A stretch of 64,000 nucleotides of DNA. Source: Aquatica leii. Its lineage: Eukaryota; Arthropoda; Insecta; Coleoptera; Lampyridae. The DNA lies in assembly GCA_035610365.1 (NCBI GenBank), contig CM069435.1:91545389-91609388 (forward strand), given 5' to 3'. The notes below the pieces were generated by a model, which did no database searches, was not told the DNA's origin, and was given only the letters and a program-made list of their open reading frames with translations. The position numbers and the translations under genes are program-made. Of this stretch, positions 12,462 to 25,129 are shown piece after piece (the stretch's first letter is position 1; every line of letters starts with the position of its first letter).

Positions 12462-12952
12462 GTAAGTAAAGAAATAATTTTCGCTCTTTGACTTGTTACT
12501 TTTTTCGCAAGTATGCTTTAATTTTGATAACAGAAGTCAAAGTAAGAAATGTTGGATGCTTCCTCGTTTCACCGAACACTTCATTTGAAAATTCTTCTCT
12601 GGAATTAATAGGTACCTTTCGATGTAGAAGGTCGTATTTATATATAAGGAAACGTGAAAGTGAAATACAAGTATAGAAGTTAGAGAATATAGTTAGTGAA
12701 GGAACTGGAGTTAGTAGTGGTAGTAAGAGGGAAGAAGTAGAGAAAAAAGGGTGGGTAAAGAAGGAAGGGTGTAAAATAATAAACAAATTAAGTGAAAAAT
12801 AGAAACCGTGGTGGAAAAGTATAAAACTGTGACGAACAAGTGAGATTAAGGTGAATAAACAGCATAATCGAGAAGGTCAGCGATAAAGGATAACATCCAA
12901 CATTATTAGAAGTTATTGCATTTAAATCGAAATTAAAGCAAAATCACTACAA

Positions 12953-14576
12953 GTGGGACGTTTAAAAACACGAAAAAGTAAAAAAAAGAAGGTAAGGAAG
13001 AATAAATTTAAAAAAAAAATAATAATAAAAAAATTTAAAAGAGGAAAGAAAACGATAAGATCACCGTACATTAAAAAGATAACGGGGGAAATCGAAGGAA
13101 AAACCTCAACAACAAAAGGAGGAAGGAAAGAAATGGAGGAGTTAAAAGAACTAATGAGAGAAATGATGAAACAGATGGAAGAAAATATGCAAGCAATAAG
13201 ACAAGAAATCAAAGAAATGAAAAAAGAGAAAGGGAAAAGAAGTGGAAGAAAGAAAAAGAGGAACTGGTGGAGAGAATAGAAAAATTGGAGAAAAAAGCGG
13301 AAGATGAGGAAAGATGAAAAAGTAAGAATAATATTGTGATAAAGGGGTGGAGAAGTGAAGAACCACATAAAGATTTAGCAATCATGCTGGAAGAAAAATT
13401 AAATGTAAAAGTGGAAGTGAAAAAGGTGACAGTAATAAACAAAGAGAAGAAAAATGAGATGGTTGTGGCGGAAATGGGAGGATGGGAGGACAAGCAGAAA
13501 GTGATAGTGGAGAAGAAGAAATTAAGGAATACAAGAATATATATAAGTTACGATTTGATGTGGGAAGAAAGAAGAGTGCAAAAAGAAATAATGAACATAG
13601 CGGTGGAAAAAAGAGCGGAAGGGAAAAGAGTATGGGTAGGATACAGGAAAATGGAGATAGACGGAGACAGATACATATGGAACGACAGGGATAGGGGCCT
13701 GAGTAGAGAAAGGGGAGAGAAAATAGGTAACCAAAAGGCAAAAAACTAAAGAGCGAAGAGGGGGCGATAAAGGAAAGAAAGTTGACGAAATGGCAAAGAA
13801 AAGGAATAATGAGTGATGGAAACGAAAAAGAAAAAGGAGGAAAAAAAGAAAGTAAGGAAGAAGCACAGGGGGAGATGAGTGAGCTGAGAGTATTATTTTG
13901 GAACGTAGCGGGAATAAAAAACAAAGAACAGGATTTTTGGAAGTACATCAAGGAACAGGATGTAGTGGGATTACAGAAGACATGGATGGAAGAAAAAGAA
14001 TGGGAATGGTGGGAAAAAGAGTTGCCGGAGGAATTTGAGTGGGTGGTGCAACATACAGAAAGAGAGAAAAATAAAGGAAGAGCAAAGGGGGGTATAATAA
14101 CGGGAATAAGAAAAAAATGGATGAGTCAGGAAAAGAAAGAGAAAGTGCAACAAAAAAGAGGAGTTGTAGAAAGGAACCTACAGTGGGGAAAAACAAAAAT
14201 AAAAGTAGTGACAGTTTATAGAAGTAGAATGAGACAAGGAAAAACATCGAAGAAATGAGAGAAGAGAGAGAGGAGGGATTGGTAATAGTAGGAAGCGACT
14301 TCAACGCAAGAATAGGAGAAGAGGAGGGAATACAAAAAAGAAAAGGGACGGGAAAGAGACAAACAAAGGACAAAGTGATAAATAAAGCAGGAGAACTGCT
14401 GGAAATGTGCAACGAAAAAGGATAGGAAATAATGAATGGGAACAGAGAAGAAGCAGGAATGGGGGAATATACGTACATAGGAGAAAGGGGAGAATCAATA
14501 ATAGATTTTGTAATGACAAATGAAGAGGCTGGAGAAAAGGTAAAGACATTTAAAGTGGGAGAAAGGGTAGAGACAC
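12953..14576 (+). mobile_element. A-rich R1/I-type LINE, ORF1 and endonuclease part of ORF2, 3' part missing
   Basis: A strongly purine-rich plus strand encodes Lys/Glu-rich proteins. ORF1 remnants (about 12953-13749) show a coiled coil (MEELKELMREMMKQMEENM) followed by an RRM-like C-terminal part ('RIYISYDLMWEERRVQKE'). ORF2 begins near 13875 with an apurinic endonuclease: 'LRVLFWNVAGIKNKEQDFW', then 'GRAKGGIITGI', 'VIVGSDFNARIG' near 14290 and 'SIIDFVMTNEE' near 14500. Several stops and frame changes show it is dead. Similarity ends abruptly at about 14576, before any reverse transcriptase, and no poly(A) or 3' UTR follows. The 5' UTR may extend left to about 12670. The clade assignment is by overall look only. 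Confidence 0.75.
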
Positions 14577-16130
14577 TTGTTTTACATTTCAGTCTAATCT
14601 TTGTGTGAAGGTTTTAGCTCGTTTTTCTCCATGACCCGAACCGAAAGGTCGCTTTGCCCGTCGATTTTATAATTTCCTAGTTTTTTGAAGGTCAGGGAAT
14701 GTTGTTAACAGTATAAATGTGTTCCTATAATTTTTTTGACGCGTAATTTTTTCTTCTAGACTATCAGATAGGTTTATTTGCTGGTTCTTGTACTTGTTGG
14801 TGCAGTTTGATCCAATAGTCGTTAGTTTTCATCACTGGGTTTTTTAGCCGTTGGAATTTTGATTGTAAAAGACGACATGGATAGCGTTTGACGTTTCTGT
14901 CATCTCGTTTACTTTTTTTATATATTACACTTCCTCGAACTATTTTCTAGTACTAATAGATTTGCTTTCCTTCTCACGCTGTGCAAAATTTTTACACCTG
15001 GCACTGCTAACACCGTCCTTAGTCTTTGTATATTTGTAATATCAGCACCAAAAAAAGAGAGACTTAGGAATTAATATTTATCACTGTTTTCAATATTTCT
15101 CACTCGCTACTGTGATTCTAAAATTCTATCTTAGAAATACGTAACCTAATTCGTTATTCTTCGTAACTTAAACTTCACTATTTTCATTATATAGAAATCT
15201 AACCACACTTTTTTCGATTAAATATCGTGAACGACGAATTTAACACGCACTTAGTCTTACCTAACCTAACTTTCGATAATCGATGAAACCTCGTTTCGTG
15301 TTATTCTTGTACTAATCGTACTTAAATAGTGCAAGCTATAATTAAGTTATTATTAGTAATAATTACAGATTATCGATGACATAGATGGTATCTGAAACAC
15401 ACACAAAACACCCTATGATTTGACAGATGGCCGAACTACCCCGCAACATCCATAATTAATTTCCTTACCAATTAATTCTTAATTGGTTTGAATCGAAACA
15501 AACGCAATCGAAATGTACTGACGGCGGGAAAGTTACTTGAAAAGAAAATGTCGAGGAAACTGAGAAATGTTGCATCGTTCGTGCTTGTAAATACGATCGA
15601 TGAAGATGTTTCGAAAACTCAGGAGTATCGACATAACCTCAAATTATAATTTAATCAACTTTTCAGCTATAAATAGACGAAAATTTTGAATCGAAATTCG
15701 ATACTGCGTCCTTTTTTATCAACCGCTCTTGTTTCCGATGAATAGTAAACGTCGTTTTTCACGTATCTTCTCGAAAGACTAAATAATCTCGAGTGACAGA
15801 TTTATTTACTATCAGATCGTTGATGCTTGTGAAATGGATTTATTTTGTGTAATCCTTCAAGATTTCGATTGTCGCTTACGTAAATGCGCTTGAATTGGTT
15901 TTTTAAAAGTAGCAAACATAGTTTTTTAAAATGCAATTAAAACTATTTTCATACAACTCTGGTTAGATTATTAACTCAATTACGTATACTTTGGCGATAT
16001 TTAACTAAACGAACTAATATATAAAAATAGGATTCAGAAAAACAGAAGTTTAGTTATCGAGTCAACCGAAATACAAAGATGCACTTGGGTGATTAATATT
16101 CAAAGTTTTTCCAAGAAATGCGTTTAAATT
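14577..16130. other. Non-coding stretch, nothing recognised
   Basis: AT-rich sequence right of the broken LINE. Short ORFs (for example a 33-codon one opening at 15549) have no splice or family support. No terminal repeats, tRNA or LINE tail was seen. Confidence 0.5.
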
Positions 16131-16620
16131 AAAAACTGAATTTGGGCCAAAATAGGAAAGGTGAGGTTAGATTTAAAACACAAAATTAGTGTTGAATACT
16201 GAGGTTAGATTGAAAATTCAAGTTAGACCGAAAATGGCAAACTTGGTTCGAAAACTAACCTTAGATCCAAAAATGAAAAAAAAATAGTAGTAAAGTGTAC
16301 TTTGGGTCAAAGTGGAGGATACAAAGTTGCTTCGCAAAGTGAAGCTAGTTTAGTTTAGAAAAAGTTTGATTAAAAAGGTTATATCGGAAAGAGAGGTTAA
16401 CATGTTGGTCTGGAAAATAATAATAAATCGAAGATATAAAAGTAACGAATTGAAAACTAAGGTTAGCTTAAAAATAGAGAAATTAAAATTATTTCAAAAG
16501 GTAGACTTGGTTCGAAAAGTAACATTAGATCAAAAACTCCAACTCGGAAAGCGAAGTTAAAAAGTTTGTTCGAAAAGTAAGGTTATATGAAAATACAAAA
16601 GTCAAGGATGTTTACTCGTA
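16130..16620 (+). repeat. Field of degenerate AGGTTAGATC-plus-A-run motifs
   Basis: The motif (A/G)AGGTTAGAT(C/T)NAAAA, or one-to-two-base variants of it, recurs every 20-40 bases: for example near 16163, 16202, 16255 (opposite orientation of the core), 16460, 16520 and 16580. The spacing is irregular and the copies are too worn for an ordinary tandem repeat. The same motif fills 25130-25770, 28560-28700 and 35080-36010, and appears inverted in 32690-33250 and 61550-61900. Confidence 0.5.
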
Positions 16621-17139
16621 CATTTCCTATATACTGAATAGCTAACTAATATTGTTATGTGGTCGGTTAAGACATCTATTTTTATACTGTTCGATGAAGG
16701 TTTAATTTAGATGAAAAATACTTTTTTTGCGGCGTTGCCATTTTAGAGCAATTTTAAAAAAAATTAAGCATCAGAAAGAAATGGTCACAAAACTGGTGTT
16801 TTTTGAAATTTTGGAATTTGTTCTTGTAAATTCGTAAATGAAAGTAAGAAGTACTTAAATAGTCTAAAAGATTTTTTTAATTCGCCATAATACATATATT
16901 TTGTATGAGAGCGCTAATTTTAAAATGTACCCAATTGCTGAAACTCATTTTTTAATGGCACCCTTGATTTCTTTCAACTGTTTCTAATGTGGTTTTTGAT
17001 TCCTAACATCTACAGTTATGGAGACATTCATAAATCAAAATCACAACAAGCATTATTTTAATCAAGCAGGTTTATTCTAGTAGGCGTTGCTTCTGTTAAA
17101 CAAAAAACATAAAGTGATAGACCATTAAAAAACCAACAA

Positions 17140-17600
17140 AAATTAGAAAAAAATATTAATGTAATAAGTGTCTAAAATTTTGCCAAGTTTATTGTAGGCA
17201 CGTCTCAAGTCTTTGCCGTAAAGATTCACCCAGATTGTGTAACATCTCGTGTGTGACGTTAGAAAATGCGGTTTTTCATTCGGTCTTGTGTAGTGGCATC
17301 TTTTTGAAATACGTAATGTTTTACGAACCCTCATAAAAAGAAATGACAGTAAGATTCAGAGATTTTGCCGGCCATTGCACAGGACCTTCTCGGCCGATCT
17401 ATCGATCACGACATTGTTCGTTTAAATAATTACGCACATTACTAGCAAAATGACCGGGCGCACCATCATGCTGATACCTCATGGTCCTTCTTGTGTTTTC
17501 CGGAACATTTTCTAGTAACTGCCCAGTAAACACAAAATTGATAATGTTTAATAACAGTTTCAAAACAAAAAATTTATGATTCACTCTTGTTTCAAACATA
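17140..17600 (-). pseudogene. Tc1-mariner/IS630-type transposase relic
   Basis: Read on the minus strand, the fragment shows 'RTMRYQHDGAPGHFASNV' followed by 'RNYLNEQCRDR', then, after a stop, 'WPAKSLNLT', and in another frame 'NVTHEMLHNLGESLRQRLE'. These are the middle and end of the DDE catalytic domain of an insect IS630/Tc1-mariner transposase (QQDGAPPH, RNYLN, GRRGPVEWPARSPDLTP, and a C-terminal VLQ...RL segment). At least two frame breaks and the missing first half make it a pseudogene. No terminal inverted repeats were recognised nearby. Confidence 0.7.
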
Positions 17601-17882
17601 AAAGAAACCTAACTGCAATAAAATAGCTATAAGTCCATCGCTGTTTCACTTATTTGAATCAGTATAGTTTCGGTATTTTAAATTCAAATCTGTTGCAAAC
17701 TAAATGTTGCATTCGGTTTACGTTTTAAAAGCTTCGTTCTTGAACTGATACTAAATCATCGATACATGTATGATTTTTTTGTTTCAATAATCAACTAAAA
17801 CAATTCTTTCAATAATATAATAATACATTTTCGAATGCACGTTTCAAAATTTATTGCACAATAAATATTTTTAAATACATTA

Positions 17883-18352
17883 TCACATTGAGTTTTTTAC
17901 ATATTGCAAATTTCTTTGATGTGGTCTTTTCACGGAAGCTTCGAAAACTGCATCAGTTACTGTTGGGTAGCAACTTTTAACCGCATCTGTAACATAGAAA
18001 TAAATATTTCATTTATATACGTACATAATCATAGACTTACACAAAATTAATTACATTTTTTAAATAAAAAACAACACAAACTTAATATAAATATCACTTT
18101 AGCAATCATTAGAAAGTTATAAAAACACTGTGAATACCTTTAGCTGTACATAATCGTAATGAAAACTTGAAGAATTGAACTGTAATTATAACCTTAACGC
18201 AATCATGTGTGTTAATTTACATTTTTTTATACAAATTAAAACATGATACATAAAGAACAGAAATGATAATAATATTGATTACATTTATGGATTATAATAA
18301 AATGCTTCGACTTACCGTTTATTGTTCCATTTCGTAATTGTACACACAGCAT
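17883..18352 (-). CDS. Two-exon gene for a 46-residue protein of unknown function
   Basis: Exon 1 coding part 18352-18316: ATG with an in-frame TAA just upstream, reading 'MLCVQLRNGTIN' plus one base, then donor G/GTAAGTC. Exon 2 17986-17883: after the acceptor TTTCTATGTTACAG the two bases AT complete Asp, then 'AVKSCYPTVTDAVFEAS', 'VKRPHQRNLQYVKNSM', TGA. Phases fit exactly, the intron is 329 bp, and AATAAA follows 28 bases after the stop (17855-17850). The protein is soluble-looking, with no signal peptide or membrane segment; the Arg/Lys-rich end 'KRPHQRN' looks conserved. I do not recognise the family. A mitochondrial or ribosome-associated microprotein would be a guess only. Another coding exon could exist in the intron, but none is needed. 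Confidence 0.55.
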
Positions 18353-20447
18353 CACTTATCAAACTGCAACCGAACAAGTGAAAAGATATCAATTTGCAGC
18401 GCAAGCGTTGACGACAGTAATCAAAAATATAGCAACGACTAATGCTGACTAATTACAAAGTATTCGTTTTTCCTAGAACGATTCTACTGTTTTGAAAATA
18501 ATTCAATCTTATTTAATCGATCTTCAAGCAATTCTAGTTATTCAAAAAATATTCGGATTTAACAAATCAGTTTTTAACCGGTTGCTGATTATGGGAAAAG
18601 AATTGCAAGTACTGAAACGGTTTAAAACTGATTGTGAAAAATCGGAACTCTTTCAATTTATTCACTGTCAGTTACATGTAAATGATATAAAAATGGAACT
18701 AACACGAAACAACGTATTGAAACAATTGTTTTAATTTTGTGACTGTAACAGTTTCAATCCGTGTTTACTGGGTGTGGCAAAGTATTATTCAAAACTCCAA
18801 ATATCTGTTGGCATTTAAAGGGCCATCAAAGAAGTAAGGACCTATGATAAAATCATCCACAATCCTCCCCATACATTGATCGTCCATCTATGTTGGCTTC
18901 CCTTTTTTATACGCAGCTGGCATTCAAGTTAGCAATGCAATCTATTAGTGCTAGAGATAAACATCCTTGATTCAATGTTTTTTTTTAATCACTTGCTTTA
19001 TGATTTAGTTATCCGACCCGTTTGAAGTTTTTGATATATTTTTTTAAGGTAACTACACTCTTTTCATCTAACTTTACGATGCTACTGAATCGTACGAGAA
19101 ATTATTTTTAAGTCTGAGAACTGTCGCGACGTTTTTGTACATTTCCAGAACGTTCACCGAAGGATATAGAACATTAGCGAACGTTTCGCCAAAAGGTATA
19201 AATGCGGCACAAACAAATTATAGGGCAGTTATTGCAGTAATGTGAAGACGGCAGTGTTAAGAAGATTATTCAAGTTTAAATAAATAAGGAATAAACGTAA
19301 CACTACTATCCAAACTTAATATTCAATTAATCCCATCTTTTTATAATAAGTTTTTAATTTTTGACCTAACGTACTTTTTGAATCAAGTTTACCTTTAGAA
19401 CTGTGTTTTTTAAGATTAACTCATATTGAACAGTGGGGTTAAACCGAAAATAAAAATATAAGGTGATTTCGAAGATATGGAAAGTGATACTAGATAAAAA
19501 ATGTCAAATTTACAATTCGAGAAAAGAAAGTGACGTCGTATTAAAAATGATGATTGAGGATGAAGATTTTGCTCGAATCGTTTGATATACAACAGATTGA
19601 AATTTGAGTTCCAACATGAGGATCTTGCTCACTTTACCACTTTTTGTAGAACTAATTTTTGATTTGGTTCGATCTATCACATTTTTCTTATGTTTTGGTA
19701 TAATCACACTTTAAAAAAAACAATTTTGTTTTCGACCTAAGTTCACTTTTACAAAGTGACTTTTATCTGTGATAAGATGTAACCAGATTTTTTAAATGGC
19801 TAGTTTTTGCACCAGCTCCACTTTTAGAACTAACCTCGATTAGTGACCTCACTTTTTCAACATTTTTTTTCTCCGTAATAATTTAGTATTTTACATCGAA
19901 TTTTAGTTTTTAGTATAATGTTATTTCTAAACTTTTCAGTGTAATGTTGTTTCTAAACTTTAATTTTGGAAAGAAATATGTGTACGATAGTAGTCAAATT
20001 AATGTCAATTATTAATTTATCGATTAATAGGTAGATGTAAATAGGGACAAAGTTGCTAAATTGGACGTTGATTCATTATCTGCTAAAAAATTTGGTTATC
20101 TTGAACGGTTCATTCGTAATTTGAAAAAAAAACTTTTATTTGTGATCTAACATTTGCAAATCAACTTTCACAGGCTCATTTTATAATTGGTTTTGAAGTT
20201 TGTTCGATTTTGTTTTCAAGTTAACTAAAAAATCATTCCTTATCTAATTATTTAAACATTACAAGTATAAAAAAACATAATAAATAAAAATTTGTTTTTA
20301 GGACAAATAAAAAAAAATTTCATAAAAAGTTGTAAAAATTTTTTTTTAATATTCAAGTTCCAATTTGTTTATAAACAATGTATAAACAAATGGCGTGACA
20401 ATTTTTTTTACGGTAATAAACACTGATCTCTATAATAATATTGATAA
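18353..20447. other. Promoter side of the small gene, then AT-rich non-coding DNA
   Basis: The first 100 bases should contain the promoter and 5' UTR of the small gene on the minus strand. A 79-codon open frame at 18492-18734 (+) begins with TTG, has no ATG near its start and resembles nothing known. The remainder to 20447 carries scattered degenerate TTAGATC motifs and no gene signal. Confidence 0.45.
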
Positions 20448-20988
20448 AGTCCTCGCAATTTAACTTTCGATGCACGTCATTAATGACGTAAAATTCATAC
20501 CACCCTATTTATAGCAAAAATTAAATAAATACCGAATTGTCTTATAGAATTCTTTTTTGTCACGTTGTTGGTGTGCTTACTACAGTTGCAGCGTTGTTGG
20601 CATCTGTCAAATTTAATTTGTGTTTTTTATGTCAAAGTGCTCATTGTTTTTTATAATTATTTTTGATACAAAACTGTACTATTTTGAGATTGAACGAGAT
20701 AATGCCGGTCCATTGATATCAGTAAATGCTGTGCGAGAGGTACCCTTTTACATAATATTTAAATTGTGGTAATACATACATATATTCTACAGTTATTTCT
20801 GTAAGTACAGCGGTTGCTAACAACGAGGTTCTTAGATCTCCTTAAAACGTAAGCGTAGTACACCAGTTACGAATGTAGAAACATTTAATGAAAACGTAAT
20901 TAAGTTTACATGATAATACCGACAACATGGTTGAATAACTACGTCACTGACGTTAATGACGTGCATCGAAAGTAAAATTGCGAGGACT
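20448..20988. mobile_element. 541-bp inverted-repeat element (MITE-like)
   Basis: The left end AGTCCTCGCAATTTAACTTT is matched at the right end by the reverse complement (AAAGTAAAATTGCGAGGACT, 20969-20988). The inverted arms run about 40 bp and include the 16-bp palindrome ACGTCATTAATGACGT on the left, with a related GACGTTAATGACGT on the right. The interior has no transposase. The flanking bases (GATAA and ATAGT) show no clear target duplication, so the superfamily is open. Confidence 0.6.
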
Positions 20989-22029
20989 ATAGTTGATACT
21001 GTAGTCTGACATTGACAGCTTCAGAGAAATCTTCAGCGCCACTCATTATTGAAATAGGAACTAAAATGTAGCGCTAACCATACTTTTTTGTGACGGTTTA
21101 ATTGTCAGTGCGATTGTCATAAATATTAATATTTTTGTAAGATATTTTCTAAATAGATTAGTGTGTTTAAAAATATTTAGAAAATTGTTTGGGCGCATCA
21201 GTAGTAGCTTGCACGTATTCTTATTTCAATATGTATGTTATGTTCTTGAATTTTCTTTATTTCTTCTTTTTGTCATGCGTTCCATCGTCAAATCTACAAG
21301 TGGGTTAACCATGTGTGATTAATTCTTAAGCAAGTTAAAATGACTTTAACTGTGTTTTTTTTTGTATAATCTTATTAAAATTAATTAAAATATTGTTAAA
21401 GTCATTAAACTTCCCAAAATTTTATACAGTTTTATGCAATTTCATAAATTGTTATACAATTTCAACAAAATGAATGATCATAATTTTCTTTTGTTTTGAA
21501 AAATAGCGGTGCTGTCGTAAAGTAAAATTCGTTTAATTTAGTTCTAATCTCAGTATTGTGTGGAGCTGTCTTCTACGCAGTCTAATCCCATATTTAATTT
21601 TTTTTTCTTAAAAGTATCAGCTATCTATATTATTATTGAGATCAGTAGTAATAAATGTCTTTCATCAATACAAAAACAGTAGTACCTACCGTAACAAATA
21701 TAAAAAAAATTAACAAATTTTTTTGGATTTTTCATTTTTGAGCAACTTAAAAAAATCATTGTAAACAAAATATTCACCTTTTTTTTGACGTGATCTTCAG
21801 TGTAAGTATATATAAAAACGACTTTTTGAGAAGCGAAAAATTTTGTGTTAATTATTTAAACAATTTTCACTACTGGCAATGCTGACGGCCATAAAAAAAT
21901 TTCTTAATTATCAATCGCCTAACTTGTTTAAAAATTAAGTTAGATCAATTTTTCCAACGGGACCTTATTACCTCAAGTGTTGAGACTACGCCATATTTAT
22001 TAAAAATATTTTTAATTAACATTTAATAC

Positions 22030-23337
22030 CAGTGGCGGCTTCTCTATTAGGTGATTTGGTCAATGACCCTCCGGAAAAATGAATAAGGAAAGTATTTTAT
22101 TTGCTTTGAAACTACAAAAAAATTGAGTTTAAATCTAATTATCAGAGTTTGAATTTCATGTGTTTAAATTGAGAATTGAGATACGAAAACTTGCGAATCT
22201 ACCGGAAGCTCACATTTACTTGTGCCCGCGTGCATAATATTAAAGCCGAATCGTAAATTATATAGTTATTGTAGTCAATAGTGAGACACACATTATACAA
22301 TTTTATGCGAAAATTAAAAAATAAGATAAGTAAACGCTTAAGTGCTTGCTTGCGGTTTTGACCCGGAGGTGTTTCCGCCTAGTAAGTGGCAGTGAAATGC
22401 ATGCGTGACTTACGTCATTTATCATTATCTTCGCAGTACGTGTGTATAAAACACAGATGCTAGAATGCACATTTCTTATCACATTTGACAAACTTTACAG
22501 TCGATTTTCTTAGTTGATCGATAATATTCATTTGTAATAGACGACTTATCGTTTTTGTTTCATAATGACGGTGGTACAAAACATTAAAAAAATAATAACT
22601 AATATTACTTTAAACGTTTAGAATTTAAATTTAATGTTTATCCTCAGCCTTTACTTCAAATTCGTAAGACCAGTAAACATAAAAATTAAGAAATCCATAG
22701 TAATTTTAAAGAATCTATGTATGATTGGTTAGATTGGATTTGTGAATTTGAAGTAAATAATAGATTTTACTGTTTTTTAGGTTTACTGTTTTCATATGAT
22801 TCATTATGGTGTAAAAATAAAGTTATCGATTTATAGAATTTCAAAGGAAAAGTGAAAAAGCACTCGTTATCGGCGATTCACATGAAAAGTTGTATGAATT
22901 ATGCTACTCTTGGGCGTGATAATATTCGCTTACGAACGCAATGGGACAGCGCTTGCCGAAAGTCAATTAAATACCACAATAAAAATGTTTGCAAACATAG
23001 ATACATATATTAAATAAAATAACTGATTGACTTTACCTGCAACTACCACGGAAAGTGAGCAATGTTTCTCTACGTAAAAAAAAATAAATTTCTACGCAAT
23101 CGGCAATACTATGGGACAAGAAAGCCGTGCGTATTTCTATGCCAAGCATTGAAAAAGCTTCTATTAAAAACTTTTATCGATCATTTTGATAATTGTAAAG
23201 ATAGACGAATATCTTAAATCATAATCTTAAATATAATTGATCTTAAATATATATCGCGTTAATGTTAGAATGTTTTTTTTAGATAATTATGTTTTTTTAA
23301 CTGACCCTCTTGTATGATTTACCACCAGCCGCCACTG
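22030..23337 (+). mobile_element. Decayed hAT transposon with 8-bp target duplication
   Basis: The termini are CAGTGGCGGCT (22030-22040) and AGCCGCCACTG (23327-23337), a perfect 11-bp inverted repeat, flanked on both sides by the identical 8-bp TTTAATAC (22022-22029 and 23338-23345). Eight-base duplications and CAGTGGCGG ends are hallmarks of the hAT superfamily. Near 23026-23140 the plus strand still reads 'LPATTTESEQCFST' and, after breaks, 'NTMGQESRA', the C-terminal dimerisation region of hAT transposases (usual form: LPVTTASNERSFSTL...). The rest of the 1,308-bp interior is too worn to read, so it is a deleted, inactive copy. Confidence 0.85.
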
Positions 23338-23639
23338 TTTAATACTTAAAAAAAAATATTTTATGTAACGCGCTCGCTTCAGAGCCCGCGAGCGCATCCC
23401 CAAATAGTCACGCGGAGGCTTACTTTCACCGTTCATTTAAAATTTGTAGCAATGGAGATATATTTCCAGGTGTTAGGACTTTTTTATTGGAAATCGTTCG
23501 ATGAACTCTTATAGTTTCTGAGTTATCCGCGAAAAACTAAATGTCTTTTTTTCCATCTTAATTTGTTTGTAAGTTTTGCAAATTTTTATTTGCTTAAAAC
23601 ATTTTAATACAATTTTCTAGATGTCCTTCTGAATCCAAT

Positions 23640-24580
23640 GAGCTATTGCTCATATTTGTAGGAGTTATTTCAAGAATCAACACGTTTTTAAACTTACTAC
23701 GTATCTCAGAGAAGATCCACAGAGAAGACAACCAATCCGATATTTTGCTATTTTGGACACCAATTTAGTAGAACACTTATTATAATATATGCAATACAAT
23801 AATTCGAAAAACCGAGAAGGAAGTATGCCAGTAGACTGCATCGAACAAGGAAAATATTTTAGAAACAAAGCAATTAAATACCTCTTCATGGATTTAAAAA
23901 ATGAAATATTTTTACAATTGCACAAATAAATTATAACGGTTATAATATATGTAAATAAGAGAAGCAAGTACAAATGTGGGGTAAACGTGTTATCAAATTC
24001 AAAATACAATAAAAACAGAACCGTTTAAACCGTACAACATTCATTTGTTCATACATTAATACCCGGAGATCAAGAGTGTCAGTTACAGTTTTGTTAGTAG
24101 TTTCTTGGTGAAAAGGAAAACGACCAAAATTTTTTTAAAAATATTATTTGGACAGACGAATGCAAATTTGCAAATTTGGGATTATTTAATCGGCACAATG
24201 AACACTACATAGGCCCGAGAGAATCCACATTTGCATTACGTCTTTTGTAGTGGCAGCAGGATGGAGCACCGGCACACAATGCAAGAATCGTAAACGATCG
24301 ACTACATGAACTTTTCTCAGCTAGATCGCTGAGAACAAATGGATCAGTTGCTTGGTCTGCTAGGTCCCCGGATCTAAACCATTTAGATTTCTGTTTATTA
24401 GGATATGTCAAAAATACAGTTTTTCACCCAAATCATACTTATGACAATCTAGAAGACCTATGAGGTTTTTTTTTTCGAGTAATAAATGCCATACGTGTTA
24501 TAGAAAACTCAGTTAAGAAGCGTCTAGGATTGTGTATTATAAAAAGAGGGAACGTTTTTGAACATTTACTTTAAATGTAG
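23640..24580 (+). pseudogene. Second Tc1-mariner/IS630-type transposase relic
   Basis: The plus strand reads an N-terminal helix-turn-helix-like stretch near 23670-23790 ('YLREDPQRRQPIRYFAILD'), then 'IWTDECKFANLGLFNRHNE' near 24150, 'QQDGAPAHNARIVNDRLHE' near 24250, 'AWSARSPDLNHLDFCLLGY' near 24350 and 'VFHPNHTYDNLEDL' near 24425. These are the ordered DDE-domain motifs of an IS630/Tc1-mariner transposase. Stops and frame changes break it. It is a different copy or family from the relic at 17140-17600. No inverted repeats were recognised at its ends. Confidence 0.75.
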
Positions 24581-25129
24581 CGCCGTTTGTTATATTAACT
24601 AAAATTGGTGTCTAAAACAGAAAAATAAACACGATTAAAAACTGCATTTAGGCTTACCATAAATTTTTGCTTTTTGTTATTTCTTCACTTAAAATTGTTT
24701 GAAATGTCAATGTGTCATACATTAAGCATTTCAGAAAAATAAATGCAATCCGACAATGTCCTTATCTCATATCTATCCCATAAGAAAAAAAATGAACTTT
24801 ATGTTTGTAAAACAAAATCGAATCAGCTTAAACCAGAAATGCCACCTACTATCAAATGCGCCTGTGAAAGTTGCTTTGCAAATGTTGTAATAATTTTTCA
24901 AAACAATTTTCAAAATACAAATGAACCGTTCCAAATAACCAAATCGTTTTAGCAGATAATTAATTTAGCAACTTCACTTCCATTTAACCGAGTTTCTATC
25001 TTTTATAGTTAGCGTGATAAAATTCATCTAAATTAATAAGTGACATTAGTTTTAATACTATCGTGCACATATTTCTTTCCAAAATTAAAGTTTATACTGA
25101 ACACTAAATACATAATTATTGTTATGGAG

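Noticed and set aside
12922-14549. Long open frames on the minus strand rich in Phe, Ser, Leu and Pro
   Set aside because: They are the complement of the purine-rich LINE coding strand; composition alone keeps them open.
18492-18734. 79-codon open frame on the plus strand
   Set aside because: It starts with TTG, has AT-rich codon use, no splice or poly(A) signal and no known family.
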